This document shows positions 11,921 through 24,888 of a stretch of DNA of 64,000 nucleotides, piece by piece. The translations under genes were made by a program, and so were the position numbers. The first letter of the stretch is position 1. Every line of letters begins with the position of its first letter. Source of the DNA: Liriodendron chinense (Eukaryota > Streptophyta > Magnoliopsida > Magnoliales > Magnoliaceae); the NCBI GenBank assembly GCA_003013855.2, contig ML058507.1, forward strand, positions 434,001-498,000, in the 5' to 3' direction. The notes below the pieces were generated by a model. That model had not been told where the DNA came from and made no database searches. It saw nothing but the letters and a program-made list of their open reading frames with translations.

Positions 11921-12962
11921 GTTTTCCCAATAAAATCCCAATAAAATCCCATGAAAGATGGGAAATTTTGTAAATCTCCAGAGAAATTCATGTGGCCAAC
12001 CTCAATTAGCTAGGATCAGGCTTAAATTATGATGATGATCATGAAAATTTATTATTAATTAATACATATCTTTTAAATTATATTTGTATTATATATGCTA
12101 CAATTTTAAATAAATTCCTATTAGTATTGCAATAAAATTGTAGAAAATTGAAAATTGCTAAGATTTTGAAAACATCACTATCTTATCATGATAATATCGT
12201 TTGTTTCGGGCCCACCACAAAGATCAGCTACCGTAAAAATTGGACCATCACACTTACTACATGAACCACGCCCATGCATAGAGTCAGACCATCGGATGTC
12301 TGTTGATTTGATAGTATTGCAACCACCAGATGCATGGAAGATCCTGACTTTCATGCCTGGTGATTTTTTATGATGTGATCCACATTTTTTCTTGAATGGT
12401 CCGGATGTTCTAACAAGTGACACTTCAGAGGAAAAGAGTCATTAATGTATGTGAAATGAGACTACCCTTTCGGCCTAAGCAGTGTCCTATTCCTCTCTCT
12501 TGAAAGTACAACCATTTTCTTCTTTCTGAACACATGAGGCCGTTGAAATTTTGTGTACGATCCAAAGTCGTTCAATATGTGGACCCCACTCTTTACATTC
12601 ACAGGCTAAATTCAAGCGACAACGGACATCACATGAGGATTAATCTAGACATATTGTAGTTGTATTGAAACGCGTGCCTAGGCATGTTGAGTACCATTCT
12701 TTAAGACCTGTGATAAAGAAATGCGACAATGCAGTACATGTAGTCGGGTTTTGATTGAATTTGGATTTGAAAAAAAAAAAAAAAGCTTACTTTTAAACTA
12801 TTTCCTAAAATTTACATGTAATTTTTGCCCGCTGGTTAAAAATAAGCATACTATTTTATGCTGTTACGTATTTTATATTGTAGTTTTGAAATGACATTTT
12901 TATCCTCTTACCCTTGAAGCAAACCTTGAAATAAAATATCTGAAAACACCACCAACCTCCAT
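11921..12962. other. intergenic, nothing recognised
   Basis: The left part is AT-rich (12040-12180). The rest is unique-looking non-coding sequence with no domain-bearing ORF. Confidence 0.5.
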
Positions 12963-13460
12963 GGTGTGTTGATGTCACCAAGTTATGTGAGCCCCACTAT
13001 GATGTATGTGGCATATCCACACTGTCCATCTATTTTATGAGAGCGTTTCAGGGCACAGGACAAAAAATGAGACAGATTTGAAGCTCAAGTGGACCACACT
13101 ACAGAAAGCAGTAGGGATTAAACATCTACCATTGAAAACTTCTTGGGGGCCATAGAAGTTTTGGATCAATCTGATATTTGTTTTTTTTTTTTTTTGTTTT
13201 GTTTTTTCTTCCTTTCGTCCAGGTCTGTATGACCTTATGGACAGGTTAGATGGCAAATACACATCATGGAGGATCCTTGGATGGTTTCACTGGTAGGAAT
13301 AATTGGCCCCATTGCTTTCTATGGTGTGGTCCACTTGAGATTTGAATCTATATCATTTTTGGGCTCATGATCTAAAAGGATCTCACCAAATGGATGAACA
13401 ATGTAAATATAACACATACATCATAGGGGGGCCCACATGACTTCGTGACGTCAACACACC
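12963..13460. mobile_element. MITE family A (GGGGCCCAC type)
   Basis: The ends are GGTGTGTTGATGTCAC and the complement of GTGACGTCAACACACC, one mismatch in 16. The inside has the family A block order: CCCAC.ATGATGTATGTG, ATCCAC..GTCCATC, AAGCTCAAGTGGACCACAC, ACCATTGAAA, TTTTGGATCAA, TGGTCCACTTGAG, then the outer words inverted. The two halves are related as a degenerate palindrome. It has no coding capacity. Confidence 0.7.
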
Positions 13461-13522
13461 GCAGAGGTAAGCGAGGTGTGGCACAACATGCAATCCACTT
13501 TCGGAAGCCAGTGGATGTGCGT

Positions 13523-14047
13523 GGATTTCCTGTGAAAGGCTTTGGCAGGAAGTTCTTCTAAAAAGAAGTTAGGTGGGGCCCATCATGATGACTGTGAGAA
13601 ATTTGCCCATTTCATTCATTTTTTGAGTTCATTTTAGGACATGTGACAAAAAATTAGCTGAATCCAAGATTGAAGTATGGTGATTGAAGTGGGCCACACG
13701 AGAGGAAACAATAAAAATTAAATGGCCACTATTGAAATATTTGTATGGCCACAAAAATTTTATATTAGGATCAATTTTTTTTGTTTTTAGTTCATCCCAG
13801 TGGGAACGACCTTATAAACTGTTTAGATGAGTGTAACCCAGGAAGGTTTCAACAGTCAACATTTTATTCTCCAGTTTTCCCTCTTGTGTGGCCCACTTAA
13901 GTCTTGGATCTAACTAATTTTTTATCGCATGTCTTAAAATGAGCTTGCAAAATAGATTGACAGGGTGGATTACTCAAAGACATTCATGGTAGGCCCTACC
14001 TAACTTGCCAATGCAGTACTTTGTGCAAAAGGCTTTTGTAGGAAACC
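13523..14047. mobile_element. MITE family A copy
   Basis: The ends GGATTTCCTGTGAAAGGC and the complement of AGGCTTTTGTAGGAAACC form a degenerate inverted repeat of about 25 bp. The interior repeats the family A word order (GGGGCCCATCATGATG, GTGGGCCACACGAG, TGTGGCCCACTTAAG). No target duplication was found. Confidence 0.6.
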
Positions 14048-14099
14048 TGCCCCCTCTGGTTAGGGGTTGTAGCCAAGTGGCGCTCCTTTAGCACCACCT

Positions 14100-14560
14100 T
14101 CTCCATTGAGTTTCAAAAGTTTTGGACCCCATCATGATGTTTGTGGTACATATATCCACACCATTCATTCGTTTTGTGAGGTTAATTTAGGGCATCGGCC
14201 CCAATATGAGCTAGATCCAAATCTCAAACAGACAACACCATAAGAAATGGAAAGGATTAAACACCTACCCTTGATAACTTTTTTCTGGGGAGGCAAACAT
14301 GTTGGATGGAAAAAAAGAATTATAATGGACCCCACGTTACCTAAACAATAGGTTGTATGATAAAAAAAAGAATTACAGCGAGTCCTATCATTTTTTAAGG
14401 ATAGGATTTAATTGCCACTGTTAGCTCCTGTAGGGTTCACATGAGATTTGAGCATTTTTTGTTTTTTGGGCTCATGCCTTGAAATCATGATCAACAAGCA
14501 ATGGACAACGTGGATCAAATAAACCCATCATCATGGAGCCCACGACATAGGCCATGGGTA
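14100..14560. mobile_element. MITE family A, degenerate copy
   Basis: GGACCCCATCATGATGTTTG, ATCCAAATCTCAAACAGAC and AAACACCTACCCTTGA follow the family A order, but the right half is rearranged and the ends are not clear. Confidence 0.45.
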
Positions 14561-14789
14561 GAGTAGATACCGCGAGCCTTTAGCAAGGAACATAATGTTT
14601 AAGAGGGCATTATCATCATTTTAGAATACAACAGGCAGAGTTTTACGACAACTGTTAGTCAAAGTCAAAATGAGTGATTTTTTTTTACTGAATTTAAAAA
14701 CTTAAAGTAGGTTTTAGAAATAGTTTAAAAGCAAGCTCTTTTTTAGAATATTTGTATGGCCACAAATGAGTGGCTTCATTCAAGTCTTT

Positions 14790-15362
14790 CAGAGATGTAC
14801 ATTTGTTTTGCAAACTGTAGCCCACTTGACAGGTGGATCTACATAATTCTTAGGCTAGGTCATCAATATAGTGGTGCCATTCTAATAGATGAATTGGATC
14901 TAATGGTTCTCACCATGAATTTTGAGCATGGCCACATTTGTATATATCAACTATGTATATGTAGTTACAAATATCAAACGCCCACGATACTGAAGTTTTT
15001 AAAATGTCATAATTCCCACCATCCATGGTAAGTCTTATGATATAAATGGTTTAGATCATCAATCCATAAGCCCACATGCACATAATACAACTACTAAATC
15101 GACACATGTGTGGGCTTTATTGTCATGCTCAGCTTGAGTGCAATAAAACTTAGTTTTTAGTGATTAAAATTTATTTTATAATTAAGCTTTGCCATGCCCA
15201 GACATGTGTGCAATAAAGCTCATGTACACACCACACATGTGTTAGTGTGGTGCCATAGGTCGGAAGTCCAATCCAACCATCAGAATGGCACTACTATATT
15301 GATTCCCTAGATAGGAAATCAACTTGATCCACTAGATGAGCCACACTGTGCAAAACAAATGT
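14790..15362. mobile_element. MITE related to family B, inverted halves
   Basis: ACATTTGTTTTGCAAACTGT near 14800 matches, inverted, ACAGTGTG..AAACAAATGT near 15340-15360. Both arms continue with words for ATCAATATAGTGGTGCCATT. The middle holds CACACATGTGT-type palindromes. A related left arm lies alone at about 3360-3520. Confidence 0.6.
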
Positions 15363-17009
15363 AAGGATCTTAAAAATTGGGATAAAAGTTTTTTCCTACC
15401 CATCCACATGTTTCTAATATTGGGGCTAACAGTTGATTGAAGTGGGTCTTCTTTTGGGGAAAACATGTAGAAGGTCGAACTGACTTGATGGATTAGATCT
15501 TGCACACCTGCCATGCAGGTACATGTGTGGTGTGTACATGAGCTTTATCATCCCTCTCTAATATAAAAATAAGGGCAAATAGGTCTTTTTAATTTTTAAT
15601 TTTTAATTTTTAATTTTTAATTTTTTTTATCTTTATTAGTTAATTAGGAAGCATGCTTATAAACTAAAAAAGCTAAACGTACTTTTGGAAAAGTAGCAAT
15701 TCTGGGGAGTTTTCAAGTATAAGATCGTTTTTGGCCCATGTCTTAACATGACCATCGGGCAAACTAGATGGAGGGGGTGGATCCTCACAAACATCATGGT
15801 GGGCCCCACGCTTCCTGTCGCAAGGTTTAGGTGATAAAATAAAAGGAAACCTACTTTCCAAAGGGTTTGGGTGAGAAAATAAAAAAGTTAATTTTAAGAA
15901 AAAGTTTACTACTTGAGGAATTGATTTTCCCACTCTTTCCTATGGTTTTGGTGTTTACAAATGATGGAAAGATGATTTCTCAAGAAATCCAATTTCCATT
16001 TCACTTTATCCAAACAAGCCCTAAATGAAAACATTAAAAATCTACATGGGAGAGTGGAACTCCTAGTCTAAGGGAGTAATGGATCGGTCAGTTGCCCATC
16101 ACAGCTCTGACCCCTAAGCTTGACCAGAGCGCTAAGCCCAAATTTGAAATCCAGGCTAGGTCGAGACTAACGACAAAAGGCCAACTCAACCTATCAGCCC
16201 AATACGATCATCAAATGGGCCACTGCTGTACTTAAATAAATAGATAATATAAGACCACTCATGACATCTCCATTCAACATACATGTCGTAATTTAAAAGC
16301 CTCTTTTGAATCTTAGGTCATCTTTTTGTGCCATTTGTATGATAGGTCTCATCGATTGATGAATGCCTGGGAATTTTTTCATTTTAGGATTTGGGCACAA
16401 GTCTTTGATGATTTTATTCTTTTTTCTTTGAAGGATGGCCCTACCTAGCCTAGGGCAAGGCCTTTTAGCCCAATTAGTGTTAAGGTTAGGCTAGGCCAAA
16501 GACTTCAGAGAGACTATGGTCTGGCAAGTGGCATTCCTAGCCCGGCCCTAGCAAAGGCTCCTAGCCTTCTTTTACTAGATCCGAAAGTAGTGTCACATCA
16601 TTAAAATAAAAGACAAACAATCTAGCAGCATGGTTTTAAAAATAGCAGATTGAGTAGATATAAAGAAATAATGAAATATATACATAGAAAAAAAAAATTA
16701 AAAATAACAAATGATACCTAGGTTAATTTTAAGATAAAACGTTATCTATGTGTTAAATCAATAAATTTAAGGGTGTTTATTGCAAAGGTTCTATAAATTT
16801 TGTATTTTACCAAACAAAGCCTTTAGGAGATGAACGTGGATTCGCATCCTACTCCTGCGGGAGCTTAGATTAGGTACTACCCTGCTTGTGCATAGCTCGG
16901 GATAAGCTAGACATGTCATGTACGTATCACGTCTGTATTGGTGGAAAGCAGATATGATAAGTTTTCTGACGTAAGGGTGTCTCCAACTGCGAACGGGCAG
17001 CATCTCCGA
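15363..17009. other. intergenic, nothing recognised apart from short repeats
   Basis: A TTTTTAA short tandem repeat lies at about 15580-15625. No coding domain, RNA gene or clear transposon end is seen. Confidence 0.5.
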
Positions 17010-17400
17010 GGGGCCATGGTGATGTTTGGGTTTTATCCACATAGTTCATCCACCTTTCCATATCGTTTCAAAACTAAAGTGGGCCACACCACAGGAGATA
17101 ATGGGGGTGAGATACGCACCATTGAGACCTTCTTGGAGGGGCATGGAAATTTTGGATCAGGTTGGTACGACTGTTTTCACTTCATCCTGGTGGAACTCAC
17201 ATTATGAACGGGTTGGATGGCAAGATTAATATCACATGGGCATGAAGGTTTCAACCGTATGCATTTCATCCCTACTGTTTCCATTGGTGTGGCCCACTTG
17301 AGCCTTGGATCTGCCTCATTTTTGTGCTCGTACCTAAGATGATATGGCAAAACTGATGGACGGAGTGGATCTCACACGGAGACAAATCATTAGTGCGGAC
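17010..17400. mobile_element. MITE family A copy
   Basis: The words GGCCATGGTGATGTTTGGG, AAAGTGGGCCACACCACAGG, CACCATTGAGACCTTCTTGG, GATCAGGTTGG, GGTGTGGCCCACTTGAG and ATGGACGGAGTGGAT are in family A order. Ends are not resolved. Confidence 0.6.
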
Positions 17401-17699
17401 CAGGAAAGGTTTGGGGAGCCGATGGACCTTTCAATGAATATGATCCCCAGGCCACAAAATCAATCTCATCCACTCATTGGATGGGACACACCTTACACTG
17501 AGTCATCCATCAGCTTTCATTGATTTGAACATTGTGTCCTGTCCAATGCTTATGGACCTGATTTCTACATTCGATCTCCATGGTGGGGCCCATGTTTTGC
17601 ACGGCTCAGATATGTTACACATGCAGCTCGGATATGAGATCATTAATATTTTGAAAAAATGGTGGTGAACTAGCACCAGAGTCTTGAGTATAAAACTAA

Positions 17700-18090
17700 A
17701 CCCCTACACGCGTGTGCGTGGCAGCTACTGTACATTGCTACAACACGTTCAGCTTGGTAGAGAGGTGCAAGATCCAAGCCGTCAATCTGGTGGGTCTCGA
17801 CAGTATATTTTCTCTCCCAGAATGTAAAGATGGCCTACTCAGTGAGTAAGTCTTAATATTCGAATAGATGAAAGGGTGAGAAATCTCTGGCCCAGTTTTT
17901 ACAACTGTACATTTATTTAGGAAATTGTGGTCCAGTAGACCAGCGGATGATCGGATTATCATGCCAGTGGGGTCCACATAGTGGTACCCTTCTGATGAAT
18001 GGCTTAGATCTCAAATATGTTTCTATGAGGACAAACGTATGGCGTCTGACACGAGCTGCCTTACATACGCGTGTGTGCCTAGCAAAGCTT
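17700..18090. mobile_element. MITE family B (ACACGCGTGT ends)
   Basis: The left end CTACACGCGTGTGCGTGGC and right end ATACGCGTGTGTGCCTAGC are inverted relative to each other with several mismatches. The middle carries the family word ATCTGATGGGTC...CATGCCAGTGGGGTCC. About 390 bp, non-coding. Confidence 0.6.
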
Positions 18091-18116
18091 TGTAGGATAG
18101 TTTTTTTCTCTCATGA

Positions 18117-18492
18117 GCTTCGCTATACGCGTGTAGAAGTCAGCTAATACACACACCACCACATGCCAGCGTGGCAGACAAGTGAGAAATCCAAACCATC
18201 CATCAGATGGATCTCACCGTGTGGATATTAATACCAGAAGATGAAGGTGGTCCATTAAGTATTCATGCTATGATATTAGAAATAAATCAACGGGTTAGAA
18301 GCTGCATAAGTATACACGTTTGATTAGTTGTGTCCTACCTGATTAGTGGACAGAACTGATTCTGGCATAGGGAATCTGGAGTACTACCATTCTGATGGAT
18401 GGGTTGGATATTGCACTTTTCTGCCACACTGGCATATGTGGCTGCGTGTGTATTAACTGACTTGTACACGCGTGTGAGTTTAGCAAAGTTCC
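18117..18492. mobile_element. MITE family B, best-preserved ends
   Basis: An inverted repeat of about 60 bp: the left reads AGCTTCGCTATACGCGTGT then CAGCTAATACACAC and CATGCCAGCGTGGCAGA; the right, complemented, reads AACTTTGCTAAACTCACACG then CAGTTAATACACAC and ATGCCAGTGTGGCAGA. Adjacent to another family B copy on its left. Confidence 0.7.
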
Positions 18493-19269
18493 CTCTTTCA
18501 TAATCATCCATGTTTCTTTTTATTTATTTATTTATTTTTATTAACTCCATTTGAAGATCTTTAGTGATGGTTGAATCTACGTAGGGACTATATGATACTT
18601 GCACCTGTATCTTTGCCGAGCATACACAGGTTTTCAATTCTGACAAGTGGGGTCCATAATTCGATAATCCAGACCATAGATGGTACATATCTAAATTCCT
18701 CCTTGATACGACAATCTTAACCGTTCAATTATAGCCTAAATATAAAAAGAAATACAATGACGGTCCACATTCATCCACAATAGGTCCTAATTTCAGCTCC
18801 TCTGATCATTCAATCTGGGAGATTCTCAGGCATTCACCATTCATCAGTGTGACACAACAAACCAACGGTTTGGATTACCCAACTAAGGCCCCACTTGTGA
18901 GAATTGAAAACCCCATTTGCATTTGTGGAAAAAATGCATGCCAACATATGATATAATTCCTCAAAGAGCGCTAAGGGTAGCAATGGGCCCTGTAGCTCTG
19001 CACACCCAACAAACCCCACTCGGCTTTTGGCCGAGCTTGGACCTACCATCTATGTCTCTGGCCTGGCCCAATCCATTTTAAATTGGGCCCGGGCTCAAGT
19101 CATTTTGGCCCAATCCGGCCCAGCCCACATGACTTTATAGGTACATTCGTCACATTCTACAAGTATGTCATTCCAATCCTTAGTTATCCTTAGTTAATCA
19201 ACCATTCATCTCCAACATGAACCGTTGGTTTCGTTCCTCTAAACTATATATTCCTTTCTGCATTGTGGC
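18493..19269. other. intergenic, nothing recognised
   Basis: Includes a GGGCCCGGGC / GGCCCAATCC-rich stretch near 19055-19130. No gene is seen. Confidence 0.5.
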
Positions 19270-19993
19270 TGACGCAAGGAGAACGTGGGAGGTCGATTAC
19301 TGTCTTTCTCACCGGTTGGTTCTTGGATACACGAGAAGAAAATTGGTAAAAATCATAATTTTATTGAATAATAATGAGAATTGAATAACGATAATTGAGT
19401 TTAAGATAATTTAAATAGAAAAATTAATCCCTAATTCATACTTACGTGCTAAGAAAAGACTCCTAGTGAAATAGGAAAGAAAATCAGAAAAATCTGTGCA
19501 AATTGTATAATGCATGTTGAGCGTCGTCTTTCTTCTACTGATACGAGCAATCCATACATCTGATTACCACAAAACTTTATGATTTTACTGACATCGATGT
19601 ACTCTTCAAGATGGTCGGCTCAGATTCTTTATATCAGTAGTGGTGGGCCACCTGGACCATCTCCAAGTTAAGTGGGCGGAATTCAGAACTTTCTAGACAG
19701 CTCGTACTATTTTGGACGCCACGGTCAATTCGTAGCTCGGATCGATGTGAAACTTATTGAGTTTTCTCGGTGTCGAGTAGCTCTACAAAATGGACGGAAA
19801 GGATCATTACAAATGATCAAGATGGGCCCCACGAATTGGGCCGAAATCTAAAAATAAGAATAACAATTTCTAGTTTTGGTTCAAACTCCAAAATCGAAAA
19901 TTCCTTAGTTTCATCTTGTTTTTCTTCCTGTCCATCTCCCGCAGGAAGGTGCATGATCCACACCCTCGATCATGGGGTTCTTCCCCTACATCA
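19270..19993 (-). repeat. 3' LTR of the non-autonomous element
   Basis: Starts TG and ends CA on the plus strand. It aligns along its whole length with 20819-21541. Confidence 0.88.
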
Positions 19994-20602
19994 GTCTTCC
20001 TCACTTAAAAAAAACTCGTCCTCGAGTTTCGCTTTAGGTTAGGACCATGATTTGCTTTTAACTTCGGAAGTCGATGCTTGCTGGCTTTGTCCTGGAATGC
20101 TGTAACAAATTTCTTCAACTTCTTCTCCACGCCAACATGGATAATTGCAATCTTCTCTGGCACATCGAAAATTGACCTTTTCTGAACAATTTATCAGAAA
20201 GTTCGGCAATTACGATCGCCTCGATTTCCTCCATTGCTGAAGCGACACTTTCTAGGATGTTCATGGATTTCGTCAAAATTGACTCCATAACATTTGAAAT
20301 AACTTCAGACTCTCATTCCTTATCCTTTGAGATTGAGGTATTGATTTCCTCCACCTCCTCAGAATTTTAAACATCCTCTGAGATGGTGGTGGGTTATACT
20401 TCAACGACCTCATTCGAAGTTGCATTACCTCGAAAATATCTTTCAATATAATCTCCATGATAGTTCCCACACGCAGGCCATCGTACGATGATGCCTTCGA
20501 CTTCTTTATCGTTGAGTTTTAAATTGTCTGGGTTAGCCCTGTGATAGGCCACCTGGGTGCTCTACGGATCATGAGGTTATTCCGTCCAGGGAGCACAGGT
20601 GG

Positions 20603-20785
20603 TTATTGACTGTTGCCTTGGGATTGTGGTAGATTTAATGCCGCTACGATGCTTCGAGGGTTGCCTGTATACCTTGCAGGATCAAAATTTTTTTTTCGTC
20701 GTGCTTCATTGAAAGCTGTCGTCGTGACATAATCCCTTGGAGCACCGTCCTTAGGATAAAGATCCAACCCTTTATTAGAGGCCAT
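20603..20785 (-). CDS. short ORF just inside the LTR, unknown product
   Basis: A 60-residue frame starts at the first ATG after the PBS (MASNKGLDLYPKDG...) and is rich in basic residues in the middle (EARRKKNFDPARY). Its place matches the start of gag in an autonomous relative, so it may be a gag remnant. No zinc knuckle or other motif is present. Function unknown. Confidence 0.35.
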   Translation of the reverse strand: MASNKGLDLYPKDGAPRDYVTTTAFNEARRKKNFDPARYTGNPRSIVAALNLPQSQGNSQ

Positions 20786-20806
20786 CGTCTTAAGGAAGAA
20801 ATCTCT

Positions 20807-20817
20807 CTCTGATACCA
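20807..20817 (-). other. primer binding site
   Basis: The minus strand reads TGGTATCAGAG, an 11-base match to the usual initiator-Met tRNA PBS. Confidence 0.85.
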
Positions 20818-20818
20818 C

Positions 20819-21541
20819 TAACGCAGGGAGAACGTAGGAGGTTGATCACCGTCTTCCTCACTGGTTGGTTCTTGAATCCATGAGAAGAAAATTGATAAAA
20901 ACCATAAATTTATTGAATAATAATGAGAATTGAATAACAATAATTGAATTTAAGATAATTTAAATAGAAAAAACTAAACCCTAATTCATACTTGTGTGCT
21001 AAGAAAAGACTCCCAGTAAAATAGGAAAGAAAATCAGAAAAATCTGCTCAAACTGTATAACGCATGTTGAGCATCGTCTTACACTGATACGAGCAATCCA
21101 CACATCTGATTACCACAAAACTTTATGATTTTGCTGACATCGATGTACTCTTCAAGATGGTCGGTTCAGATTCTTCATATCAGTAATGGTGGGCCACCTG
21201 GACTATCTCCAAGTTAAGTCGGTGGAATTCGAAACTTTCTGGACAGCTCGTACTATTTTGGACGCCACGGTCAATTTGTAGCTTGGATCGATGTGAAACT
21301 TATTGGGTTTTCTTAGTGTCAAGTACCTCTACCAAATGGACGGAAAGGATCATTATAAATGATCAAGATGGGCCCCTCGAATTGGGCCGAAATCCAAAAA
21401 TTGGAATAACAATTTCCTATTTTGGTTCAAACTCCAAAATCGAAAATTCCTTATAGTTTCCTCTTGTTTTTCTTTCGGTCCATCTCTTGCAGGAAGGTGC
21501 GTGATCCACGCCCTCGATCATTGGGTTCTTCCCCTACATTA
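20819..21541 (-). repeat. 5' LTR of the non-autonomous element
   Basis: Same sequence as 19270-19993 with scattered changes. The terminal TG and CA have become TA and TA here, again transitions. It lies one base from the PBS. Confidence 0.88.
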
Positions 21542-24000
21542 GTGGCCCACTTCATCAACGGATGGATTAGTAATATTCAAAAAGGAAATGCGGATTTTAT
21601 CAATTTTCAGGTGTGTTGGGCCCATCAAGGCTCTGGCCTCGGTTTTTAAGTGTTGGGCTTGGGCCTGGGCCTAGGGTGGCTTGACCTAAGCCTGGGCCAT
21701 TTCCGCCCCACTACGCATGGCTAAGGTGGAATATGGCCCTACATCAGGTAAATGGATGGGCCTCAATAAAGACCCTTAGGGCACATAGCCCTACATAAAT
21801 TTCCAATTATGGAAAAGGAATCTTGATTTGGCATGGTTTTAGGTATTGACAAGGCATGGATGGTGACCCATCAACAAAAGGGATAATACCAAACAAATCC
21901 ATCTTAAGGGGGAGCATTAAAAATACAAGTGGGTCTGCTTGTGGATGATTATTCTAATGATTTCAGAAGAAAAAAAAATTCGTTTGTATTGTATCCCATG
22001 CCAGTCTACAATGTGTGTTTGCCACAAGTCATTAATGGGTGCCGACTCATCGCGGATCCTGACCATTGGAGTTATGGGCCCCTGGATGGAGATTGCCCAA
22101 ACAATTAAATGGGTGGCCATTAAATGGAACATTTAAGATGTTGGTTGGTTGTGCTGAATCAACATGCAATGGATGGTTGAGATCATGTTTTATAACTCGG
22201 ATGAGACATAGATAGGCCCTCTTGGGTGAGGGATTCAATTCAATGATATGAGTTTGAATGAAAATAGGGAAATGATTGATGTAGTTCGATCAAGGGTCTA
22301 GAGTGCATTATAGCTTCTAACAGTCATTTATAGCTTTGTCACTAGTTATTAGCTCCATGAACTGGAGAGTTATCAAGTGGTTCTATGACTTGAAAAAGAA
22401 ATTACTTTAGGGATTGATTGATACGGGTTTTTATTAGTTTATAGTGTTTTAGGATTTAGAAGGTAAATTCTAAAATTTAGCGGAAGTTGAATTAGTTTAA
22501 AAGTTGTTAACTATTTTCTTATTACTATTTTAAAAAAATTACTATTTTGAAAAGTTATAAATTTAAGGCTTAAGGCTTATATAAGTAATATAAAAAAGTT
22601 TTGTAAACAAACTTTTGTCAATAATATAAATTTATTTATTATTTTTAGAGTTTTTTTCTTTGTTTTCATTTTTATTTTATTTTGATAAATTCAAGGGCTA
22701 TACATGAAAAGAAAACAACGATTTCTTCTCCTTTTTTTTTTCTTCACTCGCAACCCACACCCACCCCCCACACCACCCCCAGCACTCACACTATAGTGGA
22801 ATTTAACCACCTACATGTATTGAACCCCAAAGCTTGTGTTGAAATTCCAAAGAGTTTACCACAGAAGCAAGGATAACAACAATTTCTTCTTTATTCACAT
22901 GCACATGCTATATTATTTGGCTGAGTCACAACTCAATTCAAGACCAAACAAGTCAGTCCAAGCATCGAAGTCTTAAATTTTTATTTTTTAAAAGAAATTA
23001 AATGGTTAAGATCATCTGATCAAATCGATTTTTGGGTTTTGCTCCATCGATAGTAAGGCCATGATCCTGATAGTTTGGATTGATGTGCATGTATGTCACT
23101 TGGAGGTATCACCTATGTTATATGCAACGTACATAAGGGTAGGACAAATTTACCCCTACAAGCTTTTCAAAGGATATGTGAAGGGTTCAAAATAAAGGGA
23201 AGAGTGCAAATCTTTCTTTCTTTCTTATCCCTTAACCACCTCTTCTCTTTATGTGCAGGACATATAGTATGTAAATCTCTCATTCTCTCTTATATATCTA
23301 TGACCACCTCCTCTTTGTGTGTAGGCCACAAACTCTCTCTTCTTACGCGTGACTACACCTTTTCTTTGTGTGGGTGCATATAAGTCACCCTTTCTCACTC
23401 TCTTCTTATGCGTGTTACTTTGTCATATTCTCTCCAATCTTTCTTGCTCTTCCTCTATCCACATGCGTGGCACGGTGTTGTACCCCTTAATGCAGTTAAA
23501 TCACCCAATAAATAAATAAAAAGCTAAGATTGGCCTATCAAATTAACTTTTTTTTGCTTTGTTCCATCCAGGTAGGGCTCATCTGACTCTGATGATTAAA
23601 ATCATCATTGCCATCATAAGCCTTATCCCAACTAATTAACTCATATGATTAAAATCATCTAATAACTAAATTAAACAATTAAGAACATCCAATCGAATCA
23701 ACTTTTGGGCTTTGACCGTCCACGATGGGGTCCAAAACTTCAACGGCCTGGATCAATGTGGAAGTGACAGACATGGATGAAGCTCGCACCTTGTCTAGAA
23801 TTATGGTGAACCCACATTGTAGCCTTGGCCATTCTTTTCTTTTTCTTTTTTTCTTTTTAATAAATCAAAAGGCAATGAGTTGTCAAAGTAAACCTCTCGT
23901 GGTGTATGAAGTGAAACATGACAATGGCCTTTCAATCCTTTTAAATTGAAAGAAAGAAAATTGTCTATCTTCTCCTAATTGAAATGTTCGTTTTTGATTG
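21542..24000. other. intergenic upstream of the TGA gene
   Basis: No coding region is recognised. Features seen: an AT-rich block 22440-22690, C-rich words near 22755-22790, and a CT-rich stretch 23200-23460 with repeated CTTATGCGTG and CTCTTTGTGTG words. Confidence 0.5.
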
Positions 24001-24315
24001 AGAGTTGGAGAGTATTTAAATAAAATCATTGTTTAAAGTATTTAAGAGAGAGAGAGAGAAAGAGAAGGAGGTCCAGAAGCAAAGAGCCAATGAGAAAGCA
24101 CAGGCGGTAAGGAGAGTGGAGTAGGAGTCAGTGATTTCTAGTGGGTTCTTTTGCCAAAAGGCCCCACCTTTTCTTTTTTTTAATGAAACCCCACTCTTTT
24201 GAGACATTGTTCTTGTATGGACAAGATCTTCAGGACCATGATGATGAATTTTGAGAGCTGATAATATCATCTCACAAGGACAAAGGGAGAGGGACAAAAT
24301 CCCAACAGAGTTCTC

Positions 24316-24429
24316 AGGCCTTTGGGGGGAAGAGAGAGAGAGAGGCCTTTGGGGGGAAGAGAGAGAGAGAGAGAGATTGCCGTTTGACTATAACTGAAGA
24401 AAGCTTTGATCTTTCGCATCACCCTCAAC

Positions 24430-24466
<37 letters not shown>

Positions 24467-24517
24467 GCCACTTGACTATACCTGCAGAAACCTTTGATCC
24501 TTCGCATCCCCCTCAAC

Positions 24518-24553
<36 letters not shown>

Positions 24554-24595
24554 ATTTGACCATCTAGGTCTTTTGTATTCCCCTCAGTTGGGTAT
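24316..24595 (+). repeat. tandem (GA)n-bearing units in the TGA gene leader
   Basis: Two short units GGCCTTTGGGGGGAAGAG-(AG)n are followed by about three units of 75-90 bp, each (GA)n followed by TTGACTAT...GAA..CTTTGATC.TTCGCATC.CCCTCAACTG. They lie 320-600 bp before the start codon, in the promoter or 5' UTR. GA tracts in plant leaders can bind GAGA-binding BPC proteins, but that role is only inferred here. Confidence 0.85.
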
Positions 24596-24822
24596 TTCCT
24601 CCTATTAGACTTTCAACAAGACTCAGGTGTTTTTTTTTTTTCCCTTCTTTACATGGAAGGAATTAGTGGCATTTTATCTATTTCCTATGTTTTTTTCCCT
24701 TTCAAATGGGTGTTTTTCTTTCATCTCTTTCTAAAAGACTATTTGCTTTGAGATTTTTCAACATACATCAAATGAATATTTGTATTTTCTGAGTTGGATT
24801 TTTCTTCTTCTTTCTTCTCTAG

Positions 24823-24888
24823 ATGGAACAGAGAATCACATGGAGGATGTGTATATGTATAGAGAGAGCTTCTACTGCTGAAAGCTGA
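24823..24888 (+). CDS. upstream ORF in the TGA gene leader
   Basis: ATG at 24823 opens a 21-residue frame (MEQRITWRMCICIERASTAES) ending with TGA at 24886-24888, 30 bases before the main start. It follows CTTCTCTAG, a good splice acceptor, so a leader intron may end just before it. Whether it is transcribed or represses translation is unknown. Confidence 0.4.
   Translation: MEQRITWRMCICIERASTAES

Larger units (their letters stand above)
19270..21541 (-). mobile_element. non-autonomous LTR retrotransposon with intact target duplication
   Basis: Two direct LTRs (19270-19993 and 20819-21541) flank an 825-bp interior. The whole is bounded by GTGGC at 19265-19269 and 21542-21546, a perfect 5-bp target duplication. 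The PBS (initiator-Met type) lies at 20807-20817 on the minus strand, so the element reads right to left. Next to the left LTR the minus strand carries a CTCGAGGACGAG word and a purine run (GTGAGGAAGAC), which fit a Ty3/gypsy 3' end. There is no protease, RT or integrase, so it must depend on an autonomous partner. The LTRs differ by many substitutions, so it is not recent. Confidence 0.92.
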
